Assembly (NCBI RefSeq): GCF_001719165.1
Contig: NZ_CP017057.1
Coordinates: forward strand, 2,480,001 to 2,544,000
DNA: 64,000 nt
Source of the DNA: Erythrobacter litoralis
GTDB lineage: Bacteria > Pseudomonadota > Alphaproteobacteria > Sphingomonadales > Sphingomonadaceae
Direction: 5' to 3'
The notes under the pieces are model-generated. The model saw only the letters and a program-made list of their open reading frames with translations. It did no database searches and had not been told where the DNA came from. How positions within the stretch are numbered: the stretch's first letter is position 1; each line of letters opens with the position of its first letter. The position numbers and the translations under genes are program-made. Below, in pieces: positions 17,468 through 27,475 of this stretch.

Positions 17468-18877
17468 ATGGCAAGCGTGAAAGACGTCCTCAAACAGATC
17501 AAGGACGAGGAAATCGAATGGGTCGACCTGCGCTTCACCGATCCCAAGGGCAAATGGCAGCACCTCACAATGGCGGCGAGCGCGATGGACGAGGACGCGC
17601 TCGAGGACGGGCTGATGTTCGACGGCTCCTCGATCGAGGGCTGGAAGGTCATCAATGAAAGCGACATGATCCTCAAGCCCGACATGGACGCGGTCTACAC
17701 CGACCCCTTCTCGGCCACCCCGATGCTGGCGATCTTCTGCGACATCGTCGAACCGTCCGACGGCCAGCTTTACGAACGCGATCCGCGATCGACCGCGAAG
17801 CGCGCCGAGGCCTATCTCAAGTCCTCCGGCATCGGCGACACCATCTTCGTCGGACCCGAACCCGAATTCTTCATGTTCGACGATGTGCGCTTCGAGGATG
17901 GCTATGCCGGGTCGGGGTACGCGATCGACGACATCGAGCTGCCGACCAATACCGGCAAGGAATACGAAGCCGGCAATATGGGCCACCGCCCACGCGCCAA
18001 GGGCGGCTATTTCCCGGTCGCTCCGGTGGACAGCGCGTCGGACATCCGCGGCGAGATGGTCTCGACGATGATGGAAATGGGCCTCAACATGGACAAGCAC
18101 CATCACGAGGTCGCCGCCGCCCAGCATGAACTCGGCATCACCTTCTCGACCCTGACCAAGACCGCCGACCAGGTGCAGGTGTACAAGTATGTCGTGCAGC
18201 AGGTCGCCCACGCCTATGGCAAGACCGCGACCTTCATGCCCAAGCCGATCAAGGCCGACAACGGCAGCGGCATGCACACTCACATGTCGATCTGGAAGGA
18301 CGGCACCCCGACTTTCGCGGGCAATGAATATGCCGGACTGTCGGAAACCTGCCTTCACTTCATCGGCGGCGTCATCAAGCATGCGAAGGCAGTGAACGCC
18401 TTCACCAACGCGACCACCAACAGCTACAAGCGGCTGGTGCCGGGCTTCGAGGCGCCGGTCCTGCTCGCCTATTCGGCGCGCAACCGTTCGGCTTCCTGCC
18501 GCATTCCCTACGGCGCGGGCGAAAAGGCCAAGCGGGTCGAATTCCGTTTCCCCGACGCGATCTGCAACCCCTACCTCGCCTTCTCGGCGCTGCTGATGGC
18601 AGGGCTCGACGGGATCGAGAACAAGATCCATCCCGGCGAGGCGATGGACAAGAACCTCTACGATCTGCCCCCGGCCGAACTGGCCGAGGTGCCCACCGTG
18701 TGCGGAAGCCTGCGCGAGGCGCTCGAAGCGCTCGAGGCTGACCACGAATTCCTGCTGAAGGGCGGCGTGTTCTCGACCGACCAGATCGAGGCCTATGCCG
18801 AGCTCAAGTGGGAAGAGCAGCTGCGCTGGGAGACCACCCCCAGCCCGGTCGAATTCGACATGTATTACAGCGCCTGA
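17468..18877 (+). CDS. glnA: Glutamine synthetase, type I
   Basis: A 469-residue dodecameric enzyme that joins glutamate and ammonia. Family motifs include '[10 protein letters not shown]', the ATP-binding '[20 protein letters not shown]' and 'NRSASCRIP'. Y398 in 'KNLYDLPP' matches the adenylylation tyrosine of E. coli (Tyr397), so activity is probably controlled by GlnE and PII. Length is identical to E. coli GlnA. A strong hairpin terminator follows 23 bases after the stop. Confidence 0.98.
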   Translation: MASVKDVLKQIKDEEIEWVDLRFTDPKGKWQHLTMAASAMDEDALEDGLMFDGSSIEGWKVINESDMILKPDMDAVYTDPFSATPMLAIFCDIVEPSDGQLYERDPRSTAKRAEAYLKSSGIGDTIFVGPEPEFFMFDDVRFEDGYAGSGYAIDDIELPTNTGKEYEAGNMGHRPRAKGGYFPVAPVDSASDIRGEMVSTMMEMGLNMDKHHHEVAAAQHELGITFSTLTKTADQVQVYKYVVQQVAHAYGKTATFMPKPIKADNGSGMHTHMSIWKDGTPTFAGNEYAGLSETCLHFIGGVIKHAKAVNAFTNATTNSYKRLVPGFEAPVLLAYSARNRSASCRIPYGAGEKAKRVEFRFPDAICNPYLAFSALLMAGLDGIENKIHPGEAMDKNLYDLPPAELAEVPTVCGSLREALEALEADHEFLLKGGVFSTDQIEAYAELKWEEQLRWETTPSPVEFDMYYSA

Positions 18878-18900
18878 CGCGCGCCGTTTCACCCGTGGGA

Positions 18901-18934
18901 AAGCCGCCCGGATCATTGTCCGGGCGGCTTTTTT
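18901..18934 (+). terminator. Rho-independent terminator of glnBA
   Basis: A perfect 11-bp stem (AAGCCGCCCGG with CCGGGCGGCTT) around an 8-base loop, followed at once by a T run. It lies 23 bases after the glnA stop. Confidence 0.92.
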
Positions 18935-18995
18935 CATGCCCGATTGCCTCGCGCCCCCGCCCTCGCCTATCCTCTCGGGAAATGGGGAGAGGGAC

Positions 18996-20945
18996 ATGAG
19001 AAAAAGCTTTATCGTGGCAGGCCTCGCCGCAACCGCGCTGGCATCGGCGGCAGGCGCGCAGGAGAGCCCGAAACCCGCCTCCCCTGCGACCGTCGCGGCC
19101 CAGCGCGAAGCGGCAGCCTCGCTTCCACCCGACGGAACGCGCGACGCCGATTTCGCCGCGCGCGGCTTCCTTGCGACCCGCACCGAGCCGCTGATCCGTG
19201 ATGCCGACGGCCAGCCGGTCTGGAACCTCGACGCCTACGCTTTCGTCGACGGCGAGGCCCCGCCCAGTGTCCATCCGAGCCTGTGGCGGCACATGCGCTA
19301 CCTCAAGCGCCACGGCCTGTTCGAGGTGGCCGACGGAATCTGGCAGGTGCGCGGCTTCGACCTTTCGAACATGACCGTGATCCGCGGCGAGACAGGCTGG
19401 ATCCTGATCGACCCGCTGACCACGAAGGAAGTCGCGGCGGCGGCGCTCGAACTCGTCAACGACACGCTGGGCGAACGGCCTGTCAGCGCAGTGATCTACA
19501 GCCACAGCCATGCCGACCATTTCGGCGGCGTGCGCGGCGTCATCAGCGCCGGGGATATCGCCGCGGGCCGCGTAGAGGTGATCGCACCCGAGCATTTCAT
19601 GGAAGAGGCCAGTTCCGAGAACGTGCTGGCCGGCGGCGCGATGCAGCGGCGCGCGGCCTACCAGTTCGGCGCGGGGCTGGTCCCTGGCGACGCGGGCCAG
19701 ATGGGAAGCGGAATCGGCATGGCCGTCTCGCGCGGGACCATAACCCTGGTCGAACCCACCGACATCATCCGCGAGACCGGCGAAACGCGGCGCATCGACG
19801 GTGTCGAGCTTGAATTCCAGATCGTATCGGGCAGCGAGGCGCCCTCCGAGCTCAACGTCTACGTCGCGCCGCAACGCACCTTCCTTGCCGCCGAAATCGC
19901 GACCTGCACCATGCACAACATCCTCACGCCGCGCGGGGCGAAGGTGCGCGACACGCGAGCCTGGGCACGCTTCCTCGACGAGGCGGTGACCGATTACGCA
20001 CCGAGGAGCGACGTGGTCATCTCGAGCCATTGCTGGCCGCAATTCGGGCGCGAGGCAGGAACGGCATGGCTCGCCGCGCAGCGCGACAATTATCGCTATC
20101 TCCACGACCAGACGGTGCGCCGGATGAACCGCGGCGCGACCATGGTCGAGATCGCCGAAGCCGTCCCGCTGCCGCCCCAGCTTGCCGAGGAATGGTCGAA
20201 CCATGGCTATTACGGTACCTACAGCCACAATTCGAAAGCGATCTACCAATACTATCTCGGCTGGTACGATGCGGTCCCCGCCAATCTCCACGCGCACCCT
20301 CCGATCCCCCGCGCGGAGCGGATGGTCGAGGCGCTGGGCGGCGCAGACCGGATGATTGCGCTTGCTCGCGTTGCAATGGCCGAAGGCGACTATCGCTGGT
20401 CCTCAGACCTTCTCCAGCAGCTCGTATTCGCCGAACCGGACAATGCGGCGGCGAAGAACCTCCTTGCCGATAGCTACGAGCAGCAGGGCTACCAGTCCGA
20501 AAGCGCGATCTGGCGCAACCAGTTCCTCGTCGCGGCTAGCGAGCTGCGCAACGGGCGGGCCGACAATTTCAGCACTCAGAGTGCGGACCTGATCGCCGCG
20601 ATCCCGACCGGACTGCTTCTCGATTCGGCGGCGACGCGCTACGACCCGGAAAAGCTGGGGAAGCCGCACGTTGCTGTACGCTTCGAATTGACCGATCGCG
20701 ACGAGACCGCGCTCATGGAGGCGAATGAGAGCGTGCTTATCGGGCGCATGGACGACATGCGCACCGCGCCCGATGCGATCGTGCGAGCGCCGCGCCAGCT
20801 TGTCCTCGGCCTGCTTTTGGCAAAGCTGCCGCTGGCGCAGATGAAAACGGCAGGGCTTACGGTCGAAGGCAACGAGAACGCGCTTGCCGCGCTGCTCGGC
20901 GCGCTTGATCCGATGCCGGGAAGCTTCGAGATCGTCACGCCCTGA
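18996..20945 (+). CDS. Exported alkylsulfatase-like metallo-beta-lactamase fold hydrolase
   Basis: A 649-residue protein with a signal peptide ending near residue 21 ('ASAAGAQE'). The zinc motif 'SHSHADHFGG' lies near residue 172, and later 'ISSHCWPQFGRE' and 'HLG-like NHGYYGTYSHN' segments follow the SdsA1/YjcS linear alkylsulfatase plan. That plan is a metallo-beta-lactamase domain, a dimerisation domain and an SCP2-like C-terminal domain. Such enzymes cleave sulfate from alkyl sulfates such as SDS. The start at 18996 follows a GGGAGAGGG site. It stands alone after the glnA terminator. Confidence 0.85.
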   Translation: MRKSFIVAGLAATALASAAGAQESPKPASPATVAAQREAAASLPPDGTRDADFAARGFLATRTEPLIRDADGQPVWNLDAYAFVDGEAPPSVHPSLWRHMRYLKRHGLFEVADGIWQVRGFDLSNMTVIRGETGWILIDPLTTKEVAAAALELVNDTLGERPVSAVIYSHSHADHFGGVRGVISAGDIAAGRVEVIAPEHFMEEASSENVLAGGAMQRRAAYQFGAGLVPGDAGQMGSGIGMAVSRGTITLVEPTDIIRETGETRRIDGVELEFQIVSGSEAPSELNVYVAPQRTFLAAEIATCTMHNILTPRGAKVRDTRAWARFLDEAVTDYAPRSDVVISSHCWPQFGREAGTAWLAAQRDNYRYLHDQTVRRMNRGATMVEIAEAVPLPPQLAEEWSNHGYYGTYSHNSKAIYQYYLGWYDAVPANLHAHPPIPRAERMVEALGGADRMIALARVAMAEGDYRWSSDLLQQLVFAEPDNAAAKNLLADSYEQQGYQSESAIWRNQFLVAASELRNGRADNFSTQSADLIAAIPTGLLLDSAATRYDPEKLGKPHVAVRFELTDRDETALMEANESVLIGRMDDMRTAPDAIVRAPRQLVLGLLLAKLPLAQMKTAGLTVEGNENALAALLGALDPMPGSFEIVTP

Positions 20946-21178
20946 ACAGCCAGTTCAGCAAGCGGCAGCGAGCCGCTACGGCGCCTTCCTGAATTCCGCG
21001 AGATCGCCAAGGATCACGATCGGGTCGGCTGGGCAGGACGCGGACTCGCCTGCCCGGCAAACGAGGACGAGGACGCTGCGAGCGTTGAGTGAGCTATCGG
21101 CATCTTTTCATTTTCCTACTGGTGTCGCCTCTGCCTAATCGCCGCTCCTTTGCTGCCAGCTGCGAAGGAGTCCCTGCG

Positions 21179-21919
21179 ATGACCGGTCCCGATCCCCAGC
21201 CCAGCCCGCGCAAGCCGATCTTCGACGCGATGCGGACGATCATGCGGCGGCGCGGCTTTCGCCAGAGCGAGGTCGAGCGGCTCGATGCCGCCAGCGACGA
21301 AACGCTGGGGGCCGGACGAACCCACATGGATAGCGGGCCTTCGGGCGCGGCATCAGCGGAGACGCGGACTGGCGGCGGCAGCGTGCCACGTATCCGGCGC
21401 AGCCGACCCGCAGCGCGGCGGATCGGGGCAGAGGGGATCGCCATCATCAAACGTTTCGAGGGCTGCGCCCGCCTGCGTAGCGACGGGCTGGTCGAGGCCT
21501 ATCCTGACCCGGCTAGCGGGGACGAGCCATGGACGATCGGCTGGGGGGCGACAGGCGAGCGGATCGAGCCCGACAGCCTGATCGAGCCGGGTACGGTGTG
21601 GACGCAGGCCCAATGCGATGCGCGCCTCGAGACGGATCTCGAACGCTATGCAGCCGAGGTCACGCGGGCGATCGGCGCTGCACCGACCACACAGGCGCAG
21701 TTCGATGCGCTTCTGAGCTTTCATTACAATACCGGGGCCATACGCCGTGCGACATTGACGCGCCTTCACTGCGCAGGCGACCACGCAGGCGCCGCGCGCG
21801 AATTCGCGCGCTGGAACAAGGCGGCAGGACGAGTGATGAAGGGGCTGGTCAGACGCCGTGCAGCAGAAGCCGCGCTCTACCTGTCCCGAGAGAGCAACGC
21901 GGGCGGTTCAGTCCGATGA
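21179..21919 (+). CDS. GH24 (phage-type) lysozyme with basic N-terminal extension
   Basis: A 246-residue protein. Residues 1-84 are polar and Arg/Pro-rich with no signal peptide. Residues about 85-240 form a GH24 muramidase: catalytic Glu candidate E94 in 'KRFEGC', then '[19 protein letters not shown]' with D110 and T119, and '[12 protein letters not shown]' with '[13 protein letters not shown]' at the end. About ten extra residues separate E94 from the Asp loop. It starts after an AAGGAG site. No holin, spanin or phage gene is nearby. Its 3' end overlaps bpt by 12 bases, convergently. Confidence 0.85.
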   Translation: MTGPDPQPSPRKPIFDAMRTIMRRRGFRQSEVERLDAASDETLGAGRTHMDSGPSGAASAETRTGGGSVPRIRRSRPAARRIGAEGIAIIKRFEGCARLRSDGLVEAYPDPASGDEPWTIGWGATGERIEPDSLIEPGTVWTQAQCDARLETDLERYAAEVTRAIGAAPTTQAQFDALLSFHYNTGAIRRATLTRLHCAGDHAGAAREFARWNKAAGRVMKGLVRRRAAEAALYLSRESNAGGSVR

Positions 21920-22756
21920 GGGAAAGCGAAGCGGCTGGCCATCCTTGCCGCGCGCTGCCGCGATGTCGTCCCTGCCTTCGTTGCGCGGAGCTGTTGCCTT
22001 GGCGATCAGGCGGCTCTGTTCGTCCGCATCCATGACCTGCCAGCCTTCGCGAGTGAGCCTTTCGAGCGGGCGATAGCGCACCTTGTACTGCATGCGCGGC
22101 GACCCTTCGACCCAATAGCCGAGATAGACATAGGGCAGGCCCTGTTCGGCCGCCCGGCGGATATGGTCGAGGATGATGTAATTGCCGAGCCCGGCGCGTG
22201 TGGGATGCGCGGGATCGTAGAAGGAATAGATCATCGAAAGCCCGTCGCCCTGACGGTCGGTCAGGCAGGCCCCCACCAGATCGCCGGGATTGCCGTCCGC
22301 GTCGGGTTCACGATATTCAACCACATTGGTGGTGACGGGCGTGTGTTCGACCATGTCGGCATAGTCGAGTTCGTCCATCTGCGACATGCCGCCATCCGGA
22401 TGCCGTTCGCCGAGATAACGCGCGAGCAGTTCAAACTGCTCGTCGGTCGCCCAGGGACGGCATTCCGTCGCGATAAGATCCGAATTGCGCTTTATATCGC
22501 GTTTCTGCGTATTCGAGGGCCGGAATTCCCCGGCCATCACGCGGACGGAAACGCAGGCCTGGCAATCGAGGCAGCTCGGGCGATAGGCAACCGTCTGGCT
22601 GCGCCGGAAACCGATCCGACCGAGCGCTTCGTTGAGCTGGTCCGCATGCGCGCCCTTGAGCTCCGTGAACACTTTCCGCTCCTGCCTGCCCGGCAGATAA
22701 GGGCAGGGCGCGGGCGAGGTCACGAAGAAACGGGGAAAGCGAATAGGGGCCGTCAC
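21908..22756 (-). CDS. bpt: Aspartate/glutamate leucyltransferase (arginyltransferase family)
   Basis: A 282-residue leucyl/phenylalanyl-type N-end rule transferase of the ATE family, which adds Leu to proteins with N-terminal Asp or Glu and so marks them for ClpS/ClpAP. It has the conserved N-terminal cysteines in '[13 protein letters not shown]' and '[16 protein letters not shown]', and '[17 protein letters not shown]' near the C-terminus. The start was placed at the GTG at 22756 ('[10 protein letters not shown]', the family N-terminus, with AGAGGA upstream). A TTG 8 codons earlier has no ribosome site. Confidence 0.92.
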   Translation of the reverse strand: MTAPIRFPRFFVTSPAPCPYLPGRQERKVFTELKGAHADQLNEALGRIGFRRSQTVAYRPSCLDCQACVSVRVMAGEFRPSNTQKRDIKRNSDLIATECRPWATDEQFELLARYLGERHPDGGMSQMDELDYADMVEHTPVTTNVVEYREPDADGNPGDLVGACLTDRQGDGLSMIYSFYDPAHPTRAGLGNYIILDHIRRAAEQGLPYVYLGYWVEGSPRMQYKVRYRPLERLTREGWQVMDADEQSRLIAKATAPRNEGRDDIAAARGKDGQPLRFPSSD

Positions 22757-22979
22757 GGGTCTTGTCGGGTCCTCTGGCAAGGGGGAATCGGCGGGGCTCG
22801 TGTTAAGACAATGTTATGCCTGCTCGAAGGGTCCGGTAAAAGTCCCTTAACCACGAATCAGGGTGAATATTCGCTTAGTTTGCACAGGCTGGGAGGGAAA
22901 ACGGCACCAAAGCGGAGCGATCCGAACCAAACATGCGCAAGGTTGTTACCCGTTCGGGACAGCCTCTGTCGCGCCAGCG

Positions 22980-24245
22980 TCAGTTCAGTTCGACCGGTTG
23001 CACCGAATACCCTTCTTCCCTCAACGCTTTCACCAGCTGGTCGACCTGCGCCGCATCGCGCGCCTCGCACTCGATGTCGGTGATGAGGCCCTTTGCCGGA
23101 AGCGTGGTGAAGATGCGCTGGTGATAGATCTCGATGATGTTGACATTGTGCGCATCGAACAGGCGCATGACCTTGAACAGCGCGCCTGGCCGGTCCTGCA
23201 GCGTCACCCGCAGCCGTGCGAGGCGGCCCTGCCGGGCGAGATCGCGCAGCAGGACATTGGCGAGCAGGCGCGTGTCGATATTCCCGCCGCACAGGACAAG
23301 GCCGATCGACTTGCCCTTGAACCTTTCGGGATAGCTCATCACCGCGGCGAGCCCGGCCGCCCCCGCGCCCTCCACCACCGTCTTCTCGATCTGGAGCAGC
23401 AGCGAGACCGCCTTTTCGAGGCTTGGCTCATCGACGAGCACGATGTCGTCGACCCGTTCGGCGATGACCTGCGCGGTGAATGCGCCCGGTTTCTTGACCG
23501 CGATCCCCTCGGCCAGCGTGTCGCCGCCGCAATCGTGTTCCTCGCCCTTGATCTGTGCGAACATACTGGGAAAGAGCGCCGACTGGACGCCGACCACCTC
23601 GATAGCGGGATTGAACGATCGCGCGACCGTAGACATGCCTGAAATCAGCCCGCCGCCGCCTATCGGCACGACGAGGCAATCGAGATCAGGTTTCACTTCC
23701 AGCATCTCGAGCGCGACCGTGCCCTGTCCCGACGCGATCAGCGGGTCGTCGAAGGGGTGGATGAAGGTGAGGCCGAGATCCGCCTCTATCTCGCGGGCAC
23801 GGGCGTAGGCCTCGTCATAGGTCTCCCCCTCCAGCACGACTTTACCGCCCACGCTTTCGGTCTGCATGACCTTCACCGTCGGCGTGGTGCGCGGCATGAC
23901 GATCGTCACGGGCACGCCCAGCCGGGTCCCGTGATAGGACAGGCCCTGCGAATGGTTGCCGGCCGACGCTGCGATCACGCCGCGCGCGCGCTGTTCCCCG
24001 GAGAGGGCAAGCAGAGCGTTGAGAGCGCCGCGTTCCTTGTAGGCGGCGGTGAACTGGAGGTTCTCGAATTTCAGCCAGATATCCGCGCCGGTGATCTGCG
24101 AGAGCGTGATCGAGTGCATCATCGGCGTCTTGACCACCGCGCCTTCGATCGCGCGCGCGGCGGCGCGAACAGTGTCGATGGTGAGAGCCTCGGGCCCGGG
24201 CGTCGCCGGGTGCGGAGCCTTTTTGGGGAGCGGTTGCGCAGTCAT
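22980..24245 (-). CDS. ilvA: Threonine ammonia-lyase (threonine deaminase) with one ACT domain
   Basis: A 421-residue PLP enzyme that turns threonine into 2-oxobutyrate, the first step towards isoleucine. The PLP lysine is K70 in 'FTAAYKERGALN'; 'ASAGNHSQG' and 'PIGGGGLISGM' bind the cofactor. The C-terminal 75 residues form a single ACT domain ('LRVTLQDRPGALFKVMRLFD'). E. coli IlvA has two ACT-like units and 514 residues, so this is the shorter type, allosteric but perhaps less isoleucine-sensitive. A longer frame to 24311 was trimmed to the ATG at 24245. Confidence 0.93.
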   Translation of the reverse strand: MTAQPLPKKAPHPATPGPEALTIDTVRAAARAIEGAVVKTPMMHSITLSQITGADIWLKFENLQFTAAYKERGALNALLALSGEQRARGVIAASAGNHSQGLSYHGTRLGVPVTIVMPRTTPTVKVMQTESVGGKVVLEGETYDEAYARAREIEADLGLTFIHPFDDPLIASGQGTVALEMLEVKPDLDCLVVPIGGGGLISGMSTVARSFNPAIEVVGVQSALFPSMFAQIKGEEHDCGGDTLAEGIAVKKPGAFTAQVIAERVDDIVLVDEPSLEKAVSLLLQIEKTVVEGAGAAGLAAVMSYPERFKGKSIGLVLCGGNIDTRLLANVLLRDLARQGRLARLRVTLQDRPGALFKVMRLFDAHNVNIIEIYHQRIFTTLPAKGLITDIECEARDAAQVDQLVKALREEGYSVQPVELN

Positions 24246-24412
24246 GACCCGCGCAGCCCTAGGCCGGGGCGCCATGAAGGGCAATCGCTTCCTTGCGCGA
24301 AATGCACTCACCCGCGCGGCTCCCGCTAGCTGGCCCGGCGGCTCGCCCGCCTGCTCGCCCGAGCGTTCGAATGCGTTGGCAAGTGCGCAGCGAGCGACTA
24401 GTCACGCGCCCC

Positions 24413-25318
24413 ATGACCGAGACATTGCAGCTTTCCTTCATCGGGCTGGGCGTGATGGGCGGACCGATGACCGCCCACCTTTCCCGCGCCGGACACCGCG
24501 TGACCGCCTACAACCGATCCCCCGAAAGAGCGGCGAAATGGCGCTCGGCGTGGGAGGGGGAAGGGCTCGCGATCTCCTTCGCAGAAACCCCCGCCGATGC
24601 CGCGCGCGGGGCCGACATCGTCTTCACCTGCGTCGGCAATGACGACGACCTCGCAGCCGTGACCCTGGGCGGGGATGGTGTGCTCGCCCGGCTCGGCGAA
24701 GGGGCGCTGCTGGTCGATCACACCACCACATCGGCTGCCATGGCGCGCAAGCTGGGCGAAGCCTGCGCCGCCCGCGGCATCGGCTTTGTCGACGCGCCGG
24801 TCAGCGGCGGTCAGGCGGGCGCCGAGAACGGCAAGCTCGCGGTGATGTGCGGTGGCTGGGACGAAGACATGGCGCGCGCCCGTCCGGTGATGGAGGCCTA
24901 TGGCAAGGCGATCGTCCATGTCGGTCCCGTCGGCGCGGGCCAGACCGCCAAAATGGCGAACCAGATGTGCATTGCCGGCACGCTTGCGGGCCTTTCCGAA
25001 GCGGTCCGGCTGGCCGATGCGGCGGGGCTCGATCTCGACAGGACATACGAGGCGATCTCGGGCGGGGCTGCACAGAGCTGGCAGATGGACAATCGCTGGC
25101 AGACGATGTGCAGGGGCGAATTCGATTTCGGTTTCGCGATCGATTGGATGCGCAAGGATCTCGGCTATGCGCTGGATGAGGCGAAGCGGCTCGGCCTCGC
25201 ATCGCCCGTCACTGCCCTGGTCGACCAGTTCTATGCCGACGTGCAGGCCGCGGGCGGCAACCGATACGACACCAGCGCGCTGATCACGCGCCTTCCCGAG
25301 GGTAACACGAAGAAATGA
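24413..25318 (+). CDS. NAD(P)-dependent beta-hydroxyacid dehydrogenase (3-hydroxyisobutyrate dehydrogenase family)
   Basis: A 301-residue Rossmann enzyme. The N-terminal 'FIGLGVMGGPM' (residues about 9-19), substrate motif 'DAPVSGGQAGAENG' and catalytic lysine in 'GAGQTAKMANQM' are the three family signatures. Candidates are 3-hydroxyisobutyrate dehydrogenase or a tartronate semialdehyde/glyoxylate reductase; the sequence does not settle this. Its stop overlaps the ATG of the amidohydrolase gene (ATGA). Confidence 0.93.
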   Translation: MTETLQLSFIGLGVMGGPMTAHLSRAGHRVTAYNRSPERAAKWRSAWEGEGLAISFAETPADAARGADIVFTCVGNDDDLAAVTLGGDGVLARLGEGALLVDHTTTSAAMARKLGEACAARGIGFVDAPVSGGQAGAENGKLAVMCGGWDEDMARARPVMEAYGKAIVHVGPVGAGQTAKMANQMCIAGTLAGLSEAVRLADAAGLDLDRTYEAISGGAAQSWQMDNRWQTMCRGEFDFGFAIDWMRKDLGYALDEAKRLGLASPVTALVDQFYADVQAAGGNRYDTSALITRLPEGNTKK

Positions 25319-26961
25319 CCATGCTCCGCACCTTGCTCGCCGCCGCTGCGGCGGTCATCGCCGCGCCCGCCGCCGCCGACACGCTCGTCTATAACGTCGA
25401 CGGAGTGACGATCGGGGAGGACGGCGAAGTCGTGCGCTTCAACGGGCTCGTCTTCGACGATGAAGGGATCATCACAGACCTCGTCACCCGCGGCGACGAC
25501 CGTCCCGAAGTCGATTATGCGGTCGACGGCAAAGGCCAGGTGATGCTGCCTGGCATGATCGATGCGCATGTCCATGTCATGGATATCGGTTTTGCCGCGC
25601 TCACGCTCGACCTGTCGGACACCAATTCGCTCGAGGAAGCGCTCGAGAAGGTCCGCCGTTTCGCCGAGGAAAACCCGGGCCGCCCGTGGATCCTCGGGCG
25701 CGGCTGGAACCAGGAGAAATGGGGCCTCGGGCGCTTTCCGACGGCAGCCGAGCTGGACTCGATCGTGCCCGACCGCCCGGTCTGGCTGGAGCGCGCGGAC
25801 AACCATGCGAACTGGGCCAACAGCCTTGCGATGGAGCGGGCCGGGATCACCGCCGACACGCCCGATCCCGAAGGCGGGCGGATCATCCGCGACGAAAGCG
25901 GCACACCCTCGGGCGTCTTCGTCGACAACGCGATCCCGCTCGTCGGCGCAGTCGTCCCGCCGCCCCGGCCCGAGGACCGCGACAATGCCTTCGCGCAGGC
26001 CCAGCAGGTGCTGCTCGGCCTCGGCGTGACCGCAGTCGCCGACATGGGGACGAGCGTGGTCGACTGGATGACCTATCGCCGTGCGGGCGACACTGGCGGC
26101 TTGCGCATTCGCATCATGGCCTATGCCCGCGGGGTCGAGGCGATGGAGCTGATCGGCGGGCCCGGGCCGACCCCTTGGCTCTACGACGACAAGCTCAAGC
26201 TGCTCGGCGTGAAGCTCTATCTCGACGGCGCGCTCGGATCGCGCGGGGCGAACCTGAAAGAGTCCTATGCCGACGAGCCCGACACCCACGGCCTGCCCCT
26301 GCTCACCCCGTCGCAGCTCAGGAACCTGATGAGCCGCGCGGCGATGGACGGGTTCCAGAGCGCGGTCCATGCGATCGGCGATGCCGCGAACGAGGACGTG
26401 CTCTTCGCGATCGAGGAGCTTTCGGAAAGCTACAAGGGAGACCGGCGCTGGCGGATCGAGCACGCCCAGATCGTCGATCCGGTCGATCTCGAGCGATTCG
26501 GGCGCCACGGGGCGATCGCCTCGATGCAGCCACTGCACCAGACCTCGGACATGATGATGGCCGAAGCGCGGCTGGGCGAGGAGCGGCTGAAGGGTGCCTA
26601 TGCCTGGCGCAGCATTCTCGAGGCGGGCGGGCGGCTTGCCTTCGGGTCAGATGCGCCGGTCGAGCCGGCCGATCCCTTCGCAGGGATCGCCGTCGCGATC
26701 AGCCGCACCGATAAAAATGGCCGCCCGTTCGGCGGTTGGCGGGCCGAGGAAACGGTGAGCCGCGAGCAGGCGCTGGCAGGGTTCACCGCGGACGCGGCCT
26801 ATGCCGGATTTGCCGAAGGCATTTTCGGGCGTTTGCTGCCAGGCGAGCGAGCCGATTTCCTGCTGGTCGACCGCGATCCGCTCCTCGTATCGCCCTCCGA
26901 GATTCGCGAAACGCGCATCGCACAGGTCTGGGTCGGCGGGCTGCTTGTGCTCGAGAACTAG
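25315..26961 (+). CDS. Exported amidohydrolase family 3 (YtcJ-like)
   Basis: A 548-residue metal-dependent hydrolase with a signal peptide (first about 22 residues, 'LLAAAAAVIAAPAAAD'). The metal site begins with 'MIDAHVHVMDIG'. Further ligands lie in 'VKLYLDGALGSRG', 'SAVHAIGDAAN', 'RIEHAQIV' and 'AFGSDAPVEPADPF', the full amidohydrolase-3 set. The substrate is unknown; members deacylate N-formyl or cyclic amide compounds. It is translationally coupled to the preceding dehydrogenase. Confidence 0.92.
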   Translation: MTMLRTLLAAAAAVIAAPAAADTLVYNVDGVTIGEDGEVVRFNGLVFDDEGIITDLVTRGDDRPEVDYAVDGKGQVMLPGMIDAHVHVMDIGFAALTLDLSDTNSLEEALEKVRRFAEENPGRPWILGRGWNQEKWGLGRFPTAAELDSIVPDRPVWLERADNHANWANSLAMERAGITADTPDPEGGRIIRDESGTPSGVFVDNAIPLVGAVVPPPRPEDRDNAFAQAQQVLLGLGVTAVADMGTSVVDWMTYRRAGDTGGLRIRIMAYARGVEAMELIGGPGPTPWLYDDKLKLLGVKLYLDGALGSRGANLKESYADEPDTHGLPLLTPSQLRNLMSRAAMDGFQSAVHAIGDAANEDVLFAIEELSESYKGDRRWRIEHAQIVDPVDLERFGRHGAIASMQPLHQTSDMMMAEARLGEERLKGAYAWRSILEAGGRLAFGSDAPVEPADPFAGIAVAISRTDKNGRPFGGWRAEETVSREQALAGFTADAAYAGFAEGIFGRLLPGERADFLLVDRDPLLVSPSEIRETRIAQVWVGGLLVLEN

Positions 26962-27475
26962 GGGCTGGCGACCGGACCGCCGCAAACCATGCAAGGACGG
27001 CTGCAACGATCGCAAGTAGTACTCAGTGAATGGTTGAAGCGGGATATTCGGATATCATTTCGGCGGTATCATTATCGCCGCGGATGGCGATGACGACAGC
27101 GCTGTCAGCCCGTAAGCGAAACCGCTTTCACACAGATCATTGAAGGCCCCCTAACCGGTTGCCTTTTTTGTGCCCGGCTTCCTTTTGTGCGCGATCTTTT
27201 CCGCTGGATCTCCAGCTCGCAGCGATAAGCCGCAACTCGGCCTCGGCCCTGCGCGGTGCAACCTGTCTGCATGACCGTTTGAACTCAAGACGGTGGCCAC
27301 CCGGCGATGGGCTGGCGCGCTGACAGGGACGCCGCCTTTCGAAACCGACATCCTGGCCGGGCCTGCTTCTTGCCCACCAACGAGCGACGCGACCGCGAAC
27401 GGCTTCACCCTGGCTGCGATGGAGCGAAGCCGGCGAGAAGGACGAGCCGCGCGATGAGCGTCTCGTCGGGGCAGA
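26962..27475. other. Long gap without a recognisable gene
   Basis: These 514 bases separate the amidohydrolase from the end of tatC. The first 200 are less GC-rich than the surroundings. Short open frames exist on both strands but lack family resemblance, ribosome sites or consistent codon use, and the longest runs into the tatC 3' end. No tRNA-like cloverleaf or clear terminator was found. It could hold a small RNA or decayed sequence, but I see nothing definite. Confidence 0.4.

Noticed and set aside
21179..22756. Prophage remnant around the GH24 lysozyme
   Set aside because: No other phage gene, integrase or att-like repeat is nearby and both sides are chromosomal housekeeping genes.
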